From NCBI GenBank assembly GCA_028288725.1, contig JAQGIC010000003.1, positions 56,638 to 120,637 of the forward strand: a DNA stretch of 64,000 bases, read 5' to 3'. Shown piece after piece: positions 39,629 to 47,970 of this stretch. The translations under genes were made by a program, and so were the position numbers. The DNA comes from Rhodospirillales bacterium (GTDB lineage: Bacteria; Pseudomonadota; Alphaproteobacteria; ATCC43930; CGMCC-115725). Every line of letters starts with the position of its first letter. Position 1 is the stretch's first letter. The notes below the pieces were generated by a model. It was not told the DNA's origin. It searched no databases and saw only the letters and a list, made by a program, of their open reading frames with translations.

Positions 39629-40888
39629 GTGCAGCCCCCCACCAGCGGAACCCTTCCCCGACCTTCCCTGCTCGGGCCGCTCGCCAACCCGACCTATCGT
39701 GGCATCTGGATCGCGACGCTGTTCTCGAACTTCGGCGTCTGGATCCAGTCGGTCGCGGCCGCCTGGGCCATGACCTCGATCGCGCCGACCGTCGATTTCG
39801 TCGCCTGGGTCCAGGCCGCGACCTCGCTGCCGCCGCTGTTCTTCACGATTTTGGGCGGTGTGCTGGCCGATCGGGTCGACCAGCGGCTGGTGTTCCTGGT
39901 CGCGCAGTCGATCGTGCTGGTGGTGGCGCTCACCCTGTCCGGGCTGCAGTTTTTCGGGCTGATGACGCCGTGGCTGCTGTTGGCGCTGACCTTCGGGCTC
40001 GACAGCGGATCGGCGCTGCGCTATCCGGCCTACCAGACCACGATCGGCGAGATTCTGCCGCGCGAGATGATTCCGAGCGCCCTGGTCCTGAGCAGCATCG
40101 GCTGGAACATCGCGCGCGCGACCGGGCCGGCCCTGGGTGGTCTCATCATCGCGCTCTGGGGCGTGCCGGCCGCCTTCGCCGTCAACGCGGTCCTGAACAC
40201 CTATATCATCTTCGTGCTGGTCCGCTGGCGCCGGCGCGCCAAGATCGTCAAGCCGAAGCGGACCGGCAGCATCGCGGCCGAGGTGCGCGGCGGCTTCGCC
40301 TATGTCGCGAGCGCGCCGGCGATCCGCGCCGCCATGTTCCGCTGCTTCGTCTTCACCCTGTTCGCCAGTGCGGTCTGGTCGCTGCTGCCCCTGGTCGCCA
40401 AGAACCAGGTGGGCGGCGGCCCCTCGACCTATGGCGTGATGCTGGGCGCGCTCGGCGGCGGCGCGCTGGTCGGCGCCGCGGTGATCGGCTGGATGCGCCA
40501 TAATCTGGGCCTGCGCCGGTTGTTTGCGGTCGCGACCGGCTGCTTCTGCATCGCGACGGCGGTGCTGGCCGTCGCCCAATCGCTCTGGCTCATCGTGCCG
40601 CTCCTGGCCCTGGGCGGGCTCGGCTGGATGGTCGCCATGTCGACCTTCAATGTCGTGGTCCAGATGGCGGCGCACGAGACCTACAAGGGCCGGGCGATCT
40701 CGGTCTATTACGTGGCGCTGTTCGGCGGCCTGGCGCTCGGCAGCTGGATCTGGGGCCATGTGGCCGAACAGATCGACGTTCGCGCCGGCCTGGCCGTCGC
40801 CGCCTGCGGTCTCGCCGTCAGCCTGCTGCTCTATCGCCGGCCATCGCGCATGGACCTGCATTTCGCCGTGCCGGCCGACGCTGACTAG
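39629..40888 (+). CDS. MFS transporter (MFS_3/enterobactin-exporter type)
   Basis: The protein of about 419 residues has 10-12 hydrophobic helices and the MFS_3 signature: ANPTYRGIWIATLFSNFGVWIQSVAAAWAM, LGGVLADRVDQRLVFLVAQ, LDSGSALRYPAYQTTIGEILPREMIPSALVLSSIGWNIARATGPALGGLI. These are drug or siderophore exporters by family. The GTG start at 39629 has only a weak ribosome-binding site but lies just before the conserved N-terminus; the longer frame upstream overlaps the chromate operon and is not coding. Its 3' end overlaps lysR by four bases. Confidence 0.88.
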   Translation: MQPPTSGTLPRPSLLGPLANPTYRGIWIATLFSNFGVWIQSVAAAWAMTSIAPTVDFVAWVQAATSLPPLFFTILGGVLADRVDQRLVFLVAQSIVLVVALTLSGLQFFGLMTPWLLLALTFGLDSGSALRYPAYQTTIGEILPREMIPSALVLSSIGWNIARATGPALGGLIIALWGVPAAFAVNAVLNTYIIFVLVRWRRRAKIVKPKRTGSIAAEVRGGFAYVASAPAIRAAMFRCFVFTLFASAVWSLLPLVAKNQVGGGPSTYGVMLGALGGGALVGAAVIGWMRHNLGLRRLFAVATGCFCIATAVLAVAQSLWLIVPLLALGGLGWMVAMSTFNVVVQMAAHETYKGRAISVYYVALFGGLALGSWIWGHVAEQIDVRAGLAVAACGLAVSLLLYRRPSRMDLHFAVPADAD

Positions 40889-41775
40889 CCGGGCTTGCGC
40901 GGCTCGCTCTCAGCGGCGGCAAGATCCCGCAGCCACGCCGCCACTTTCCGGGCGGCCTCTGATGGCTGCTCCGGCAGGATCAGGTAGTAGGCGCGCGGGT
41001 TCGGCACCGATGCGGGATGCAGCCGGACCAGGCGGCCGGCGGCAAGGTCGGGCTGGACGAGGCGGCTGCGGCCCAACGCGATGCCGAGGCCGTTGGCGGC
41101 GGCTTCCAGCACCAGATGATAATCGTTGAAGACCTCGTGACGCGCCGGCACCGGCCAGCCGACGGCCGTGAGCCAGGCCGTCCAGGACGCCCGCTCGCTG
41201 TCATGGAGCAGGATGGCGCCGCCGAGATCCGCGGCACTCGCCAGCACCCGCCCGGGGGCCGCGATCGGAAACAGGCTTTCCTCGAACAGAAGTTCCGAAT
41301 GGACCCCGCGCCAGGGACCGGCGCCATAGCGGATGGCGAGATCGATCCCGCCGTGCCCGACCTCGGCGAACTCGTGTTCGGCGGTCAGTTGAACCTCGAT
41401 GCCGGGCTCGGCCGCGCGAAACGCGCCGAGCCGCGGCAGCAGCCATCGGCTGGCGAAAGAGGGCAGCACGCTGAGGCGCACCGGCCGCGCGCCGGCGCCG
41501 AGATCGGCGAGGCCGACCTGCAGCCGGCCCAGGATGTCGGCGACCAGAAGATGGAGCTTCAGCCCGGCCTCGGTCGCCCGAACCCCGCGCGGCAGCCGAT
41601 CGAACAGCACCATGCCCAGATCGGTCTCGAGCGCCGCGATACGGCGGCTAACCGCGCCATGGGTCAGGTGCACGGCGTCGGCGGCCCGGCTGAAGCTGCC
41701 GAGCCGGACCGCGGCGTCGAAGGCGCGCAGCGTCTCGGTCGAGGGAATGCGATGAACCATGACCCGTGATGCCAT
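40885..41775 (-). CDS. LysR-family transcriptional regulator (GcvA-like)
   Basis: The regulator of about 296 residues has the N-terminal winged helix (TETLRAFDAAVRLGSFSRAADAVHLTHGAVSRRIAALETDLGMVLFDRL) and a C-terminal periplasmic-binding-like effector domain (VRLSVLPSFASRWLLPRLGAF, IDLAIRYGAGPW, NDYHLVLEAAANGLGIALGRSRLV) typical of the GcvA branch. It is divergent from the EamA exporter gene, with two palindromes between them, and most likely controls that gene. The MASRVMVHR start is used; MVHR at 41760 is the alternative. Confidence 0.93.
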   Translation of the reverse strand: MASRVMVHRIPSTETLRAFDAAVRLGSFSRAADAVHLTHGAVSRRIAALETDLGMVLFDRLPRGVRATEAGLKLHLLVADILGRLQVGLADLGAGARPVRLSVLPSFASRWLLPRLGAFRAAEPGIEVQLTAEHEFAEVGHGGIDLAIRYGAGPWRGVHSELLFEESLFPIAAPGRVLASAADLGGAILLHDSERASWTAWLTAVGWPVPARHEVFNDYHLVLEAAANGLGIALGRSRLVQPDLAAGRLVRLHPASVPNPRAYYLILPEQPSEAARKVAAWLRDLAAAESEPRKPG

Positions 41776-41776
41776 A

Positions 41777-41807
41777 TCACAGCTCGTGTGACAAACCATG
41801 CTTTGTC
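41777..41807. promoter_or_regulatory. LysR-type operator palindromes between lysR and eamA genes
   Basis: TCACAGCTCGTGTGA (41777-41791) is a perfect 5-bp-arm dyad, directly followed by GACAAACCATGCTTTGTC (41790-41807) with 6-bp arms. Adjacent dyads in the divergent promoter fit the recognition and activation sites of a LysR regulator. Confidence 0.6.
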
Positions 41808-41858
41808 GGGGCATGCGGCCGGCGCCTAGGGTTGCGGCATGAAATGGATTCCTTTGCC

Positions 41859-42767
41859 ATGAGCGACCTCGCCGTCGCCGGCGACCGACAGGCCGGCCGC
41901 TTCGCCGCCTGGGCGCTCGTCACCACCATTCTGCTCTGGGCCTCGTCTTACCCGGCCATCCGTGCCGGCCTCAGAGGGTTCGAGCCGGGCCCGCTCGCCG
42001 CCCTGCGCTACGGCGCTGCGGCGCTGGCGTTTCTGGTCCCGGCCCTTGCCGGGCGGCTACCGCGCCCGCGCCGCGCCGATCTTGGACGGATCCTGCTCGC
42101 CGGCGGGCTCGGCATTGCGCTCTACAACATTGCCCTCAACACCGGCGAAGTGACGGTCAGCGCGGGTGCCGCGGGCTTTCTGATCAATTGCTCGCCGATC
42201 TTCACCGCCCTGCTGGGCCGGCTGGTGCTGGGCGAGCGGTTCCGCGTCTGGGGCTGGATCGGCAGTCTGATCAGTCTCGCCGGCGTGGCGCTCATCGCCC
42301 TGGGCGAGGGCGGGGGTGCCGGCATCGGCTCGGGCGCCGCTCTTATCCTGCTCGCCGCCGGCTGCCAGGCGGTTCAGTTCGTGTTGCAGAAGCCACTGCT
42401 GGCGCGCTATGGGGCGTTGGCGACGACGGCCTATGTCGTCCTGTCGGGTGCTGCTTTTCTGCTGCCGTTTCTGCCGGCCGCGGTCCGCGCCTTGCAGACG
42501 GCACCAACCGCTTCGGTGGTCGCAGCACTCTATCTGGGCCTGTTTCCGGCGGCCCTCGCCTATGCGACCTGGTCAGTCGTGCTGGCCTATTTTCCGGTCG
42601 GGCGGGCCACGAGTTTTCTCTATCTCGTGGCCCCGCTGGCGACCCTGCTCGCCGCCGTTTGGCTGGGCGAATGGCCCTCGACGCTCGCGCTCTTCGGCGG
42701 CGGCACGGTGCTGTCGGGGGTGCTGCTGGTCAATAGCCTCGGGCGCGCCGCGCGCGTCCAAACCTGA
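41859..42767 (+). CDS. EamA/DMT-family exporter
   Basis: The 302-residue inner-membrane protein has ten helices in two EamA repeats (TTILLWASSYPAIRAGLRGFEPGPLAALRYGAAALAFL; then VLSGAAFLLPFLPAAVRAL, ALAYATWSVVLAYFPVGRATSFLYLVAPLATLLAAVWLGE). Family members export metabolites such as amino acids. The start at 41859 is chosen at the conserved N-terminus; ATG 41844 is in frame. It is divergent from the LysR gene that probably controls it, and its end abuts the convergent GST gene. Confidence 0.9.
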   Translation: MSDLAVAGDRQAGRFAAWALVTTILLWASSYPAIRAGLRGFEPGPLAALRYGAAALAFLVPALAGRLPRPRRADLGRILLAGGLGIALYNIALNTGEVTVSAGAAGFLINCSPIFTALLGRLVLGERFRVWGWIGSLISLAGVALIALGEGGGAGIGSGAALILLAAGCQAVQFVLQKPLLARYGALATTAYVVLSGAAFLLPFLPAAVRALQTAPTASVVAALYLGLFPAALAYATWSVVLAYFPVGRATSFLYLVAPLATLLAAVWLGEWPSTLALFGGGTVLSGVLLVNSLGRAARVQT

Positions 42768-43394
42768 TCAACCCAACACCACCGCCTTCACGCTCTCCCG
42801 CTCGCAGAGCTGGGCGAACCATTGGGTGAGCTTGGTCTTGCCGGCCAGGATCGCTTCGCCCTCGGCAGTCTGGCGGAGATAGTTGTAGTGCGGCACCAGA
42901 TGCACGTCGGCCAGCGTCAGGCCGGCGCCGGTCAGATAGGGCCCGACGATGATCGCCTCCAGCGCTTCGGCGCAGACGCGGGCCTGGGGCAAGGCCGCTT
43001 CGATCCTGGCCTCGTCGGGCGCGCGCCCGAAGAAGCGCGGTGCCACCAACCTCTCGAATGCGATATCGCCGCTCCAGGCCCGGTGCAGATAGCAATCGAC
43101 GATGCCGATGATCTGGTTCATCCGGGCGGTTTCCTGCGGCGTGGCCGGCTCCAGCAGGGGGCCCGGGAAACTCTGATCGGCATAGCGCAGGATCGCCTGG
43201 GTCTCGTAGAGCATGAAACCGTCGTGATCCAGGGCCGGCATCTTGCCGAACGGGTGGCGTGCCAGATGTTCCGGGGTCTTCAACTCGTTCGGCGGCACGG
43301 GCACCATCTCGAAATCGACGCCCTTCTCGGTCAGGCCCAGGCGGGCGGCCTGGACATAGGGGCTGCCGGCGACGCCATAGAGTTTCAAGCTCAT
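42768..43394 (-). CDS. Glutathione S-transferase family protein
   Basis: The 208-residue protein has a thioredoxin-like N-terminal domain (MSLKLYGVAGSPYVQAARLGLTEKGVDFEMVPV, HPFGKMPALDHDGFMLYETQAILRYAD with the glutathione-binding ET pair). An alpha-helical C-terminal domain follows (GPYLTGAGLTLADVHLVPHYNYL). The N-terminus has the phi/plant-like SPYVQ motif with Ser as the likely catalytic residue. Its ATG overlaps the stop of the SRPBCC gene, making it the third gene of an arsR-SRPBCC-GST operon. Confidence 0.93.
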   Translation of the reverse strand: MSLKLYGVAGSPYVQAARLGLTEKGVDFEMVPVPPNELKTPEHLARHPFGKMPALDHDGFMLYETQAILRYADQSFPGPLLEPATPQETARMNQIIGIVDCYLHRAWSGDIAFERLVAPRFFGRAPDEARIEAALPQARVCAEALEAIIVGPYLTGAGLTLADVHLVPHYNYLRQTAEGEAILAGKTKLTQWFAQLCERESVKAVVLG

Positions 43395-43900
43395 TCCTTG
43401 TCTCCCGAAGCAGGCTCGGCTGGCCGAACAAACGGTTCGGCCTGGTCGGCGTAGGCCTTGAAGCGCTGCTCGAACACGGCGACCCAGCCACCGTCGTAGG
43501 ATTGGCGGCGCTCGGCGCCACCGGTCTTCAATTTATCCCAGCCGGCATGGGCCAGCTTGACCTCGGTGCCGCCGGCGACGGGGCGGAATGTGACGTCGAT
43601 CTGCTGCGCTTCTTCCGGGCTGCACTGGACCTGCCAGGAGAACGCCATGGCGTGCGGCGGATCCCAGGCGAGCACATGGCCCCAGACCGTCTCCGCGCCG
43701 CTCTGGTCGACCTGATAAAGCCGGCCGCCGACAAAAGGCTCGAAATGGCAGTCGGTCGCCGCGCCCATGGAGAAATCGGCCAGCGGCCACCATTGCCCGA
43801 TCTCCGACGTGAACACGCGGAATGCGGTCGCCGGCACGCAGCGCACAGTGACGGTCTTGACGACCGGCGGGATGGTAAAGGCGGTGACGGTGTCGGTCAT
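43391..43900 (-). CDS. SRPBCC/AHSA1-domain protein
   Basis: The 169-residue protein has the SRPBCC core: VKTVTVRCVPATAFRVFTSEIGQWWPLADFSMG, EPFVGGRLYQVDQSGAETVWGHVLAWDPPHAMAFSWQ, EEAQQIDVTFRPVAGGTEVKLAHAGWDKL. It starts at ATG 43900, overlapping the ArsR stop (ATGA), and its TGA overlaps the GST ATG. It is inferred to be a small-molecule-binding protein controlled by the adjacent ArsR repressor. Confidence 0.9.
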   Translation of the reverse strand: MTDTVTAFTIPPVVKTVTVRCVPATAFRVFTSEIGQWWPLADFSMGAATDCHFEPFVGGRLYQVDQSGAETVWGHVLAWDPPHAMAFSWQVQCSPEEAQQIDVTFRPVAGGTEVKLAHAGWDKLKTGGAERRQSYDGGWVAVFEQRFKAYADQAEPFVRPAEPASGDKE

Positions 43901-44208
43901 GGCTTGGGTTCCTCCCGTTCGGCTGTCTCGGCAAACCGCCCGAGCGTGGCGCGCCACATGTCGTCGATATAGGTCCTGAGCTCGCCCAGGGCCGCGCTGT
44001 CGGCGGAATAGATCCGGCGCGTGCCGGCCCGTTCCTCCTGCACCAGGCCCGCATCCTTCAGCACCTTCAGATGCTGCGAGACGGCGGGCCGGCTGATCGG
44101 CAGATCCTCGGCGATCTCGCCGACCGACCGGGGACCCTCGACGACCCGTTCGAGGATCGTCCGGCGCATCGGATCGGACAGGGCGGCCAGGGTCATCGCG
44201 TAAGTCAT
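43897..44208 (-). CDS. ArsR-family regulator of the SRPBCC-GST operon
   Basis: The 103-residue winged-helix protein has MTLAALSDPMRRTILERVVEGPRSVGEIAEDLPISRPAVSQHLKVLKDAGLVQEERAGTRRIYSADSAALGELRTYIDDMW, a metal-free ArsR of the same class as the one at 35995. The upstream promoter and palindrome place its start codon (MTYAMTL) at the operator centre. A start at the second Met (44196) is possible and would leave a short leader. Confidence 0.92.
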   Translation of the reverse strand: MTYAMTLAALSDPMRRTILERVVEGPRSVGEIAEDLPISRPAVSQHLKVLKDAGLVQEERAGTRRIYSADSAALGELRTYIDDMWRATLGRFAETAEREEPKP

Positions 44209-44243
44209 ATCTTACGTTAGCTGTGACTTACGGATTGTGTCAA
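44199..44243 (-). promoter_or_regulatory. Second ArsR operator/promoter with dyad over the start codon
   Basis: On the minus strand a perfect TTGACA (44243-44238) is followed by weak -10 candidates (TAACGT at 44219-44214, spacing 18). An 18-bp palindrome, CGTAAGATATGACTTACG (44216-44199), is centred on the ATG. A further CGTAAG half-site lies at 44232-44227. The geometry matches the operator at 35937-36002. Confidence 0.6.
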
Positions 44244-44429
44244 GCCTCGCTCACGCCGCCGTGTTTTGGCGCGGCGGACCGATCGGCGTCAGCATCCAGG
44301 CGAGTTGGCGTTCCTGGCGCCGTTCGCGCCGACCTGATCCGTCGGGCTGACGGATCTGATTCGTCAGGGCTGACGCGCCGCCCGGTTTCGGGCTTTACTG
44401 CGCCCCATGAAACGGCGGGGAAGTAGCGC

Positions 44430-46187
44430 ATGGTCGGCAAAGGGATCATCGGCGGCTTGGCGCTGTTGCTGGCGGCGAGCGGCGCCGATGCCGCGTCGCG
44501 GCCGGCGGTCGAGGGCGAGCACGGCATGGTCGTCTCGTCTCAGCGCCTCGCGTCCGAGGTCGGCGTCGCCATCCTGAAGGCCGGCGGCAACGCGGTCGAT
44601 GCGGCGGTCGCGGTGGGCTATGCCGAGGCGGTGGTCAATCCCTGCTGCGGCAATATCGGCGGCGGCGGCTTCATGGTGCTGCATCTGGCCGACGGGCGGG
44701 ACAGTTTCATCAATTTCCGCGAGACCGCACCGGCGGCGGCCCGCGCCAACATGTATCTGGACGCCCAGGGCAATGTGGTGAAAGGCGCGAGCCTGCTGGG
44801 TTATCTGGCGGCCGGCGTGCCGGGCACGGTCCTGGGACTCGAGACCGCCCTCAGGGAATATGGCAAGCTGCCGCGCGCCAAGGTGATGGCGCCGGCGATC
44901 AAGCTGGCGCGCGGCGGTTTCGTGCTGACCCGTGCCGACACCGACATCCTGGACCAGCGGACCGAGCGGTTCCGGGCCGACCCGATCATCGCCGCGATCT
45001 TCCTGCGCCAGGACGGCACGCCGCTGCTGCCGGGCGACAGGCTGGTGCAGAAGGATCTGGCAAACACGCTGCAGGCGATCGCCGAGCATGGGCCCGACGC
45101 TTTCTACAAGGGCGGGCTGCCGGCCGAGGTCGAGGCCCAATCCAAGGCGCATGGCGGCATCCTGACCGCGGCCGATTTCGCCAATTACAAGGTGACGGAG
45201 TCGGCGCCGCTCGGCTGCGACTATCGCGGTTTCCATTTCCTGTCGGCCCCGCCGCCGTCCTCGGGCGGCGTCACCATGTGCGAGATGCTGAATATTCTGG
45301 AAGGCTACGACATGAAGGCGCTGGGCTTCCATTCGGCCCAGGCGGTCCATGTCATGACCGAGGCGATGCGCCATGCCTATCTCGACCGGAACACGTATCT
45401 GGGCGATCCGGCCTTCATCACCAATCCGATCGATCGGCTCTTGTCCAAGGACTATGCCGCCCAGATCCGCGCCACCATCCGGGCCGACCATGCGACGGCG
45501 TCCGACGACCTGACGCCCGGCGTGGCGCCACACGAGAAGATGGAGACGACGCATTATTCCGTGGTCGACCAGGCCGGCAACGCCGCCTCGGTCACCTACA
45601 CGATCAACGGGCTGTTCGGTGCGATCGTCATTCCGGGCCATGCCGGTTTTATCCTGAACGACGAGATGGATGATTTCACCACCGAGGTCGGCGTGCCGAA
45701 CCTGTTCGGGCTGGTCCAGGGCACCGCCAACGCCATCGCGCCCGGCAAGCGCCCGCTGTCTTCCATGTCGCCGACGCTCGTGACCAAGGATGGCAGGATC
45801 TTCCTGGTGCTGGGGTCGCCCGGCGGCTCGCGCATCATCACCATCACGCTGGAGACGGCGCTCAATATGATCGATTACGGCATGGAGCCGCAGGAAGCGG
45901 TCGACGCCCCGCGCATCCATCATCAATGGCTGCCGGACGAGGTCGATCTGGAGCCCTGGTCTGTCTCGCCCGACAGTGCCAGGCTGCTGAGCGACATGGG
46001 CTACAAGCTGGTGCAGCAGACGCCCTGGGGCGCCGCCGAACTGATCGCGATCGGGCCGGACAAGCCGGTCGGCAGCGGGACGGCCTCGTCCGGCAACGAT
46101 GCCTCGGTCGGCGGCAAGATGCGGCCGGGCCTGCGCTATGGCGCCAACGACGATCGTCACCCGGCCGGCGCCGCCGTCGGCTACTAG
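44430..46187 (+). CDS. ggt: Gamma-glutamyltransferase
   Basis: This periplasmic Ntn-hydrolase cleaves glutathione and transfers gamma-glutamyl groups. The 585-residue precursor has a signal peptide (MVGKGIIGGLALLLAASGADAA), the large subunit (VAILKAGGNAVDAAVAVGYAEAVVNP, CGNIGGGGFMVLH) and the autocatalytic processing site METTHYSVVD, in which Thr373 becomes the N-terminal nucleophile. The small subunit has NDEMDDF, RPLSSMSPTLV and LGSPGGSRIITI. The usual length and residues are complete. The next gene begins 9 bp downstream. Confidence 0.96.
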   Translation: MVGKGIIGGLALLLAASGADAASRPAVEGEHGMVVSSQRLASEVGVAILKAGGNAVDAAVAVGYAEAVVNPCCGNIGGGGFMVLHLADGRDSFINFRETAPAAARANMYLDAQGNVVKGASLLGYLAAGVPGTVLGLETALREYGKLPRAKVMAPAIKLARGGFVLTRADTDILDQRTERFRADPIIAAIFLRQDGTPLLPGDRLVQKDLANTLQAIAEHGPDAFYKGGLPAEVEAQSKAHGGILTAADFANYKVTESAPLGCDYRGFHFLSAPPPSSGGVTMCEMLNILEGYDMKALGFHSAQAVHVMTEAMRHAYLDRNTYLGDPAFITNPIDRLLSKDYAAQIRATIRADHATASDDLTPGVAPHEKMETTHYSVVDQAGNAASVTYTINGLFGAIVIPGHAGFILNDEMDDFTTEVGVPNLFGLVQGTANAIAPGKRPLSSMSPTLVTKDGRIFLVLGSPGGSRIITITLETALNMIDYGMEPQEAVDAPRIHHQWLPDEVDLEPWSVSPDSARLLSDMGYKLVQQTPWGAAELIAIGPDKPVGSGTASSGNDASVGGKMRPGLRYGANDDRHPAGAAVGY

Positions 46188-46196
46188 GAGAGATCC

Positions 46197-46832
46197 ATGC
46201 TGTTCGATTTCACGGAACTGCCGGCGCAGGCGCGCTACAAGCTGCTCGCCTCGACGGTGACGCCCCGGCCGATCGCCTGGGTCGTCAGCCGGAGTGCTAT
46301 CGGCACCGTCAATGCCGCCCCGTTCTCGTTCTTCAACGTGCTGTCCGGCGATCCGCCGACCGTCGGCATCAGCATCGGCAGCCGGCGGCCGGGCGCGCCC
46401 AAGGACACGCTGGCGAACATCCAGGCGACCGGGGAGTTCGTGGTCAATCTGGTCTCGCGCGACAATGCCGAGGCGATGAACAAGACCGCGACCGAATTCC
46501 CGCCGGGGGTCGATGAGCTGGCCATGGCCAAGCTCACGCGTCTGCCCTCGGTCAAGGTCACGCCGCCGCGCATCGCCGAGAGCCCGGTCGCGTTCGAATG
46601 CAAGCTGTTCCAGACCGTTCCGCTCGGGCCGGCGAACACGCTCGTGCTGGGCCATGTGGTGGCCATGCATGTGCGCGACGATGCGGTGCTGGACGCGCTG
46701 AAGCACTACATCGACACGCCCAAGCTGGACCTGATCGGCCGCATGCATGGCGGCGGCGGATACACCACGACGCGCGACCAGTTCCAGATCCCGCGCATTC
46801 CGCTGGAAGACTGGGACGCGGTCGCCGACTAG
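46197..46832 (+). CDS. Flavin reductase-like FMN-binding split-barrel protein
   Basis: The 211-residue protein matches the flavin-reductase (DIM6/NTAB) family: YKLLASTVTPRPIAWVVSRSAIGTVNAAPFSFFNVLSGDPPTVGISIG, KDTLANIQATGEFVVNLVSR and IGRMHGGGGYTTTRDQF. It should bind FMN and may supply reduced flavin or act on small molecules; the partner is unknown. It starts 9 bp after ggt with AGGAGAG as ribosome-binding site, so it is probably co-transcribed. Confidence 0.9.
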   Translation: MLFDFTELPAQARYKLLASTVTPRPIAWVVSRSAIGTVNAAPFSFFNVLSGDPPTVGISIGSRRPGAPKDTLANIQATGEFVVNLVSRDNAEAMNKTATEFPPGVDELAMAKLTRLPSVKVTPPRIAESPVAFECKLFQTVPLGPANTLVLGHVVAMHVRDDAVLDALKHYIDTPKLDLIGRMHGGGGYTTTRDQFQIPRIPLEDWDAVAD

Positions 46833-46893
46833 GACAAGAGCCGCCGCAGTCTGCTATGGCTCTCGTCCGCGCGCATCTCGGGAATGGGGCAAT

Positions 46894-47916
46894 ATGTATA
46901 GCGACAGCGATCTCGATGCGGCGGTCAAAGCTGGCGTGCTCACGCCCTCGGCGGTCGCGGGCTTTCGCGCCTTCGTCGCGCGCACGCAGGGCACCGCCGC
47001 GGTCGACGAGGAGCAGTTCCGGCTGCTGACCGGCTTCAACGACATCTTCGTGTCGATCGCGACGTTCCTGCTGCTGAAGGCGCTCAGTTGGCTCGGCGGC
47101 AGCTTCGGCGGCCCGGTGGTCGATGGTGCCCTGGTCGCGGTCGCCAGTTGGGGCCTGGCCGAATATTTTACGCGCCAACGTCGTATGGCGCTGCCCAGCA
47201 TCGTGCTGTTGCTGGCCTTCGTCATCGGCATGTTCACGCTGGCGGGCGGGTTGTTCGAGCGGTTCGATGGGCTCGTCGCCGGCCCGGGAAGTGCGTTGCC
47301 CTTTGCCGCCGGCGGCGCACTCGCCGCCGCCGGAACCTATGCCCATTGGCTTCGATTCAAGGTGCCGATCACGGTCGCGGCCGGTGTCGCGGGCGCACTG
47401 GGTGCCGTTCTGCTGCTGGTGCTCTATCTGGTGCCGGCCCTCGACAACCAGTGGGCGCCCCTGCTTCTTGTCGGCGGCCTCGCCGTGTTCGCCCTGGCGA
47501 TGTGGTGGGACGCGCGAGACCGCACGCGGACGACGCGCCGGTCCGACGTCGCTTTCTGGCTGCATTTGTCGGCGGCTCCCATGATCGTGCATCCGACCTT
47601 CAAGATGTTGGGCCTGCTCGGCGAGGGCGATAGCGATCTCATCCGTGCCGGCGCGGCCGTCGCGATTTATCTGGTGCTGGCGCTGGTGGCGCTCGCGGTC
47701 GATCGCCGCGCGCTGCTGGTCTCGGCGCTGTTCTACGTGATCTATGCCATGGCGGCGCTGTTCCGCGCGGCCGGCACGCTCAGCGCCAGCTTCGCGCTGA
47801 CCGCGCTCGTCATCGGCGCGGCGCTGCTGCTGCTGTCGGCCTTCTGGCACAAGGCGCGGACGCTGGTGGTGGCGCTGTTCCCAGCCGGGCTTCGTGCGCG
47901 CCTGCCGGTGGTCTGA
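46894..47916 (+). CDS. Multi-pass membrane protein, DUF2157-like
   Basis: The 340-residue protein has a soluble N-terminus with LDAAVKAGVLTPSAVAGFRAFV and EEQFRLLTGFNDIFVSIATFLLL, like DUF2157 proteins. About ten hydrophobic helices follow, ending with LLSAFWHKARTLVVALFPAGLRARLP. The function is unknown. It starts at the ATG at 46894, 61 bp after the flavin reductase gene, and ends in front of a good bidirectional terminator. Confidence 0.8.
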   Translation: MYSDSDLDAAVKAGVLTPSAVAGFRAFVARTQGTAAVDEEQFRLLTGFNDIFVSIATFLLLKALSWLGGSFGGPVVDGALVAVASWGLAEYFTRQRRMALPSIVLLLAFVIGMFTLAGGLFERFDGLVAGPGSALPFAAGGALAAAGTYAHWLRFKVPITVAAGVAGALGAVLLLVLYLVPALDNQWAPLLLVGGLAVFALAMWWDARDRTRTTRRSDVAFWLHLSAAPMIVHPTFKMLGLLGEGDSDLIRAGAAVAIYLVLALVALAVDRRALLVSALFYVIYAMAALFRAAGTLSASFALTALVIGAALLLLSAFWHKARTLVVALFPAGLRARLPVV

Positions 47917-47920
47917 AACG

Positions 47921-47955
47921 AAAAGGGGGCGTCCCGAAGAACGCCCCCGATTTCC
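47921..47955. terminator. Bidirectional intrinsic terminator between the DUF2157-like gene and clpP
   Basis: Perfect 8-bp arms GGGGGCGT (47925-47932) and ACGCCCCC (47941-47948) are flanked by AAAA on one side and GATTT on the other. It sits between two convergent stop codons. Confidence 0.75.
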
Positions 47956-47970
47956 CCAAGCTCGACTGGA

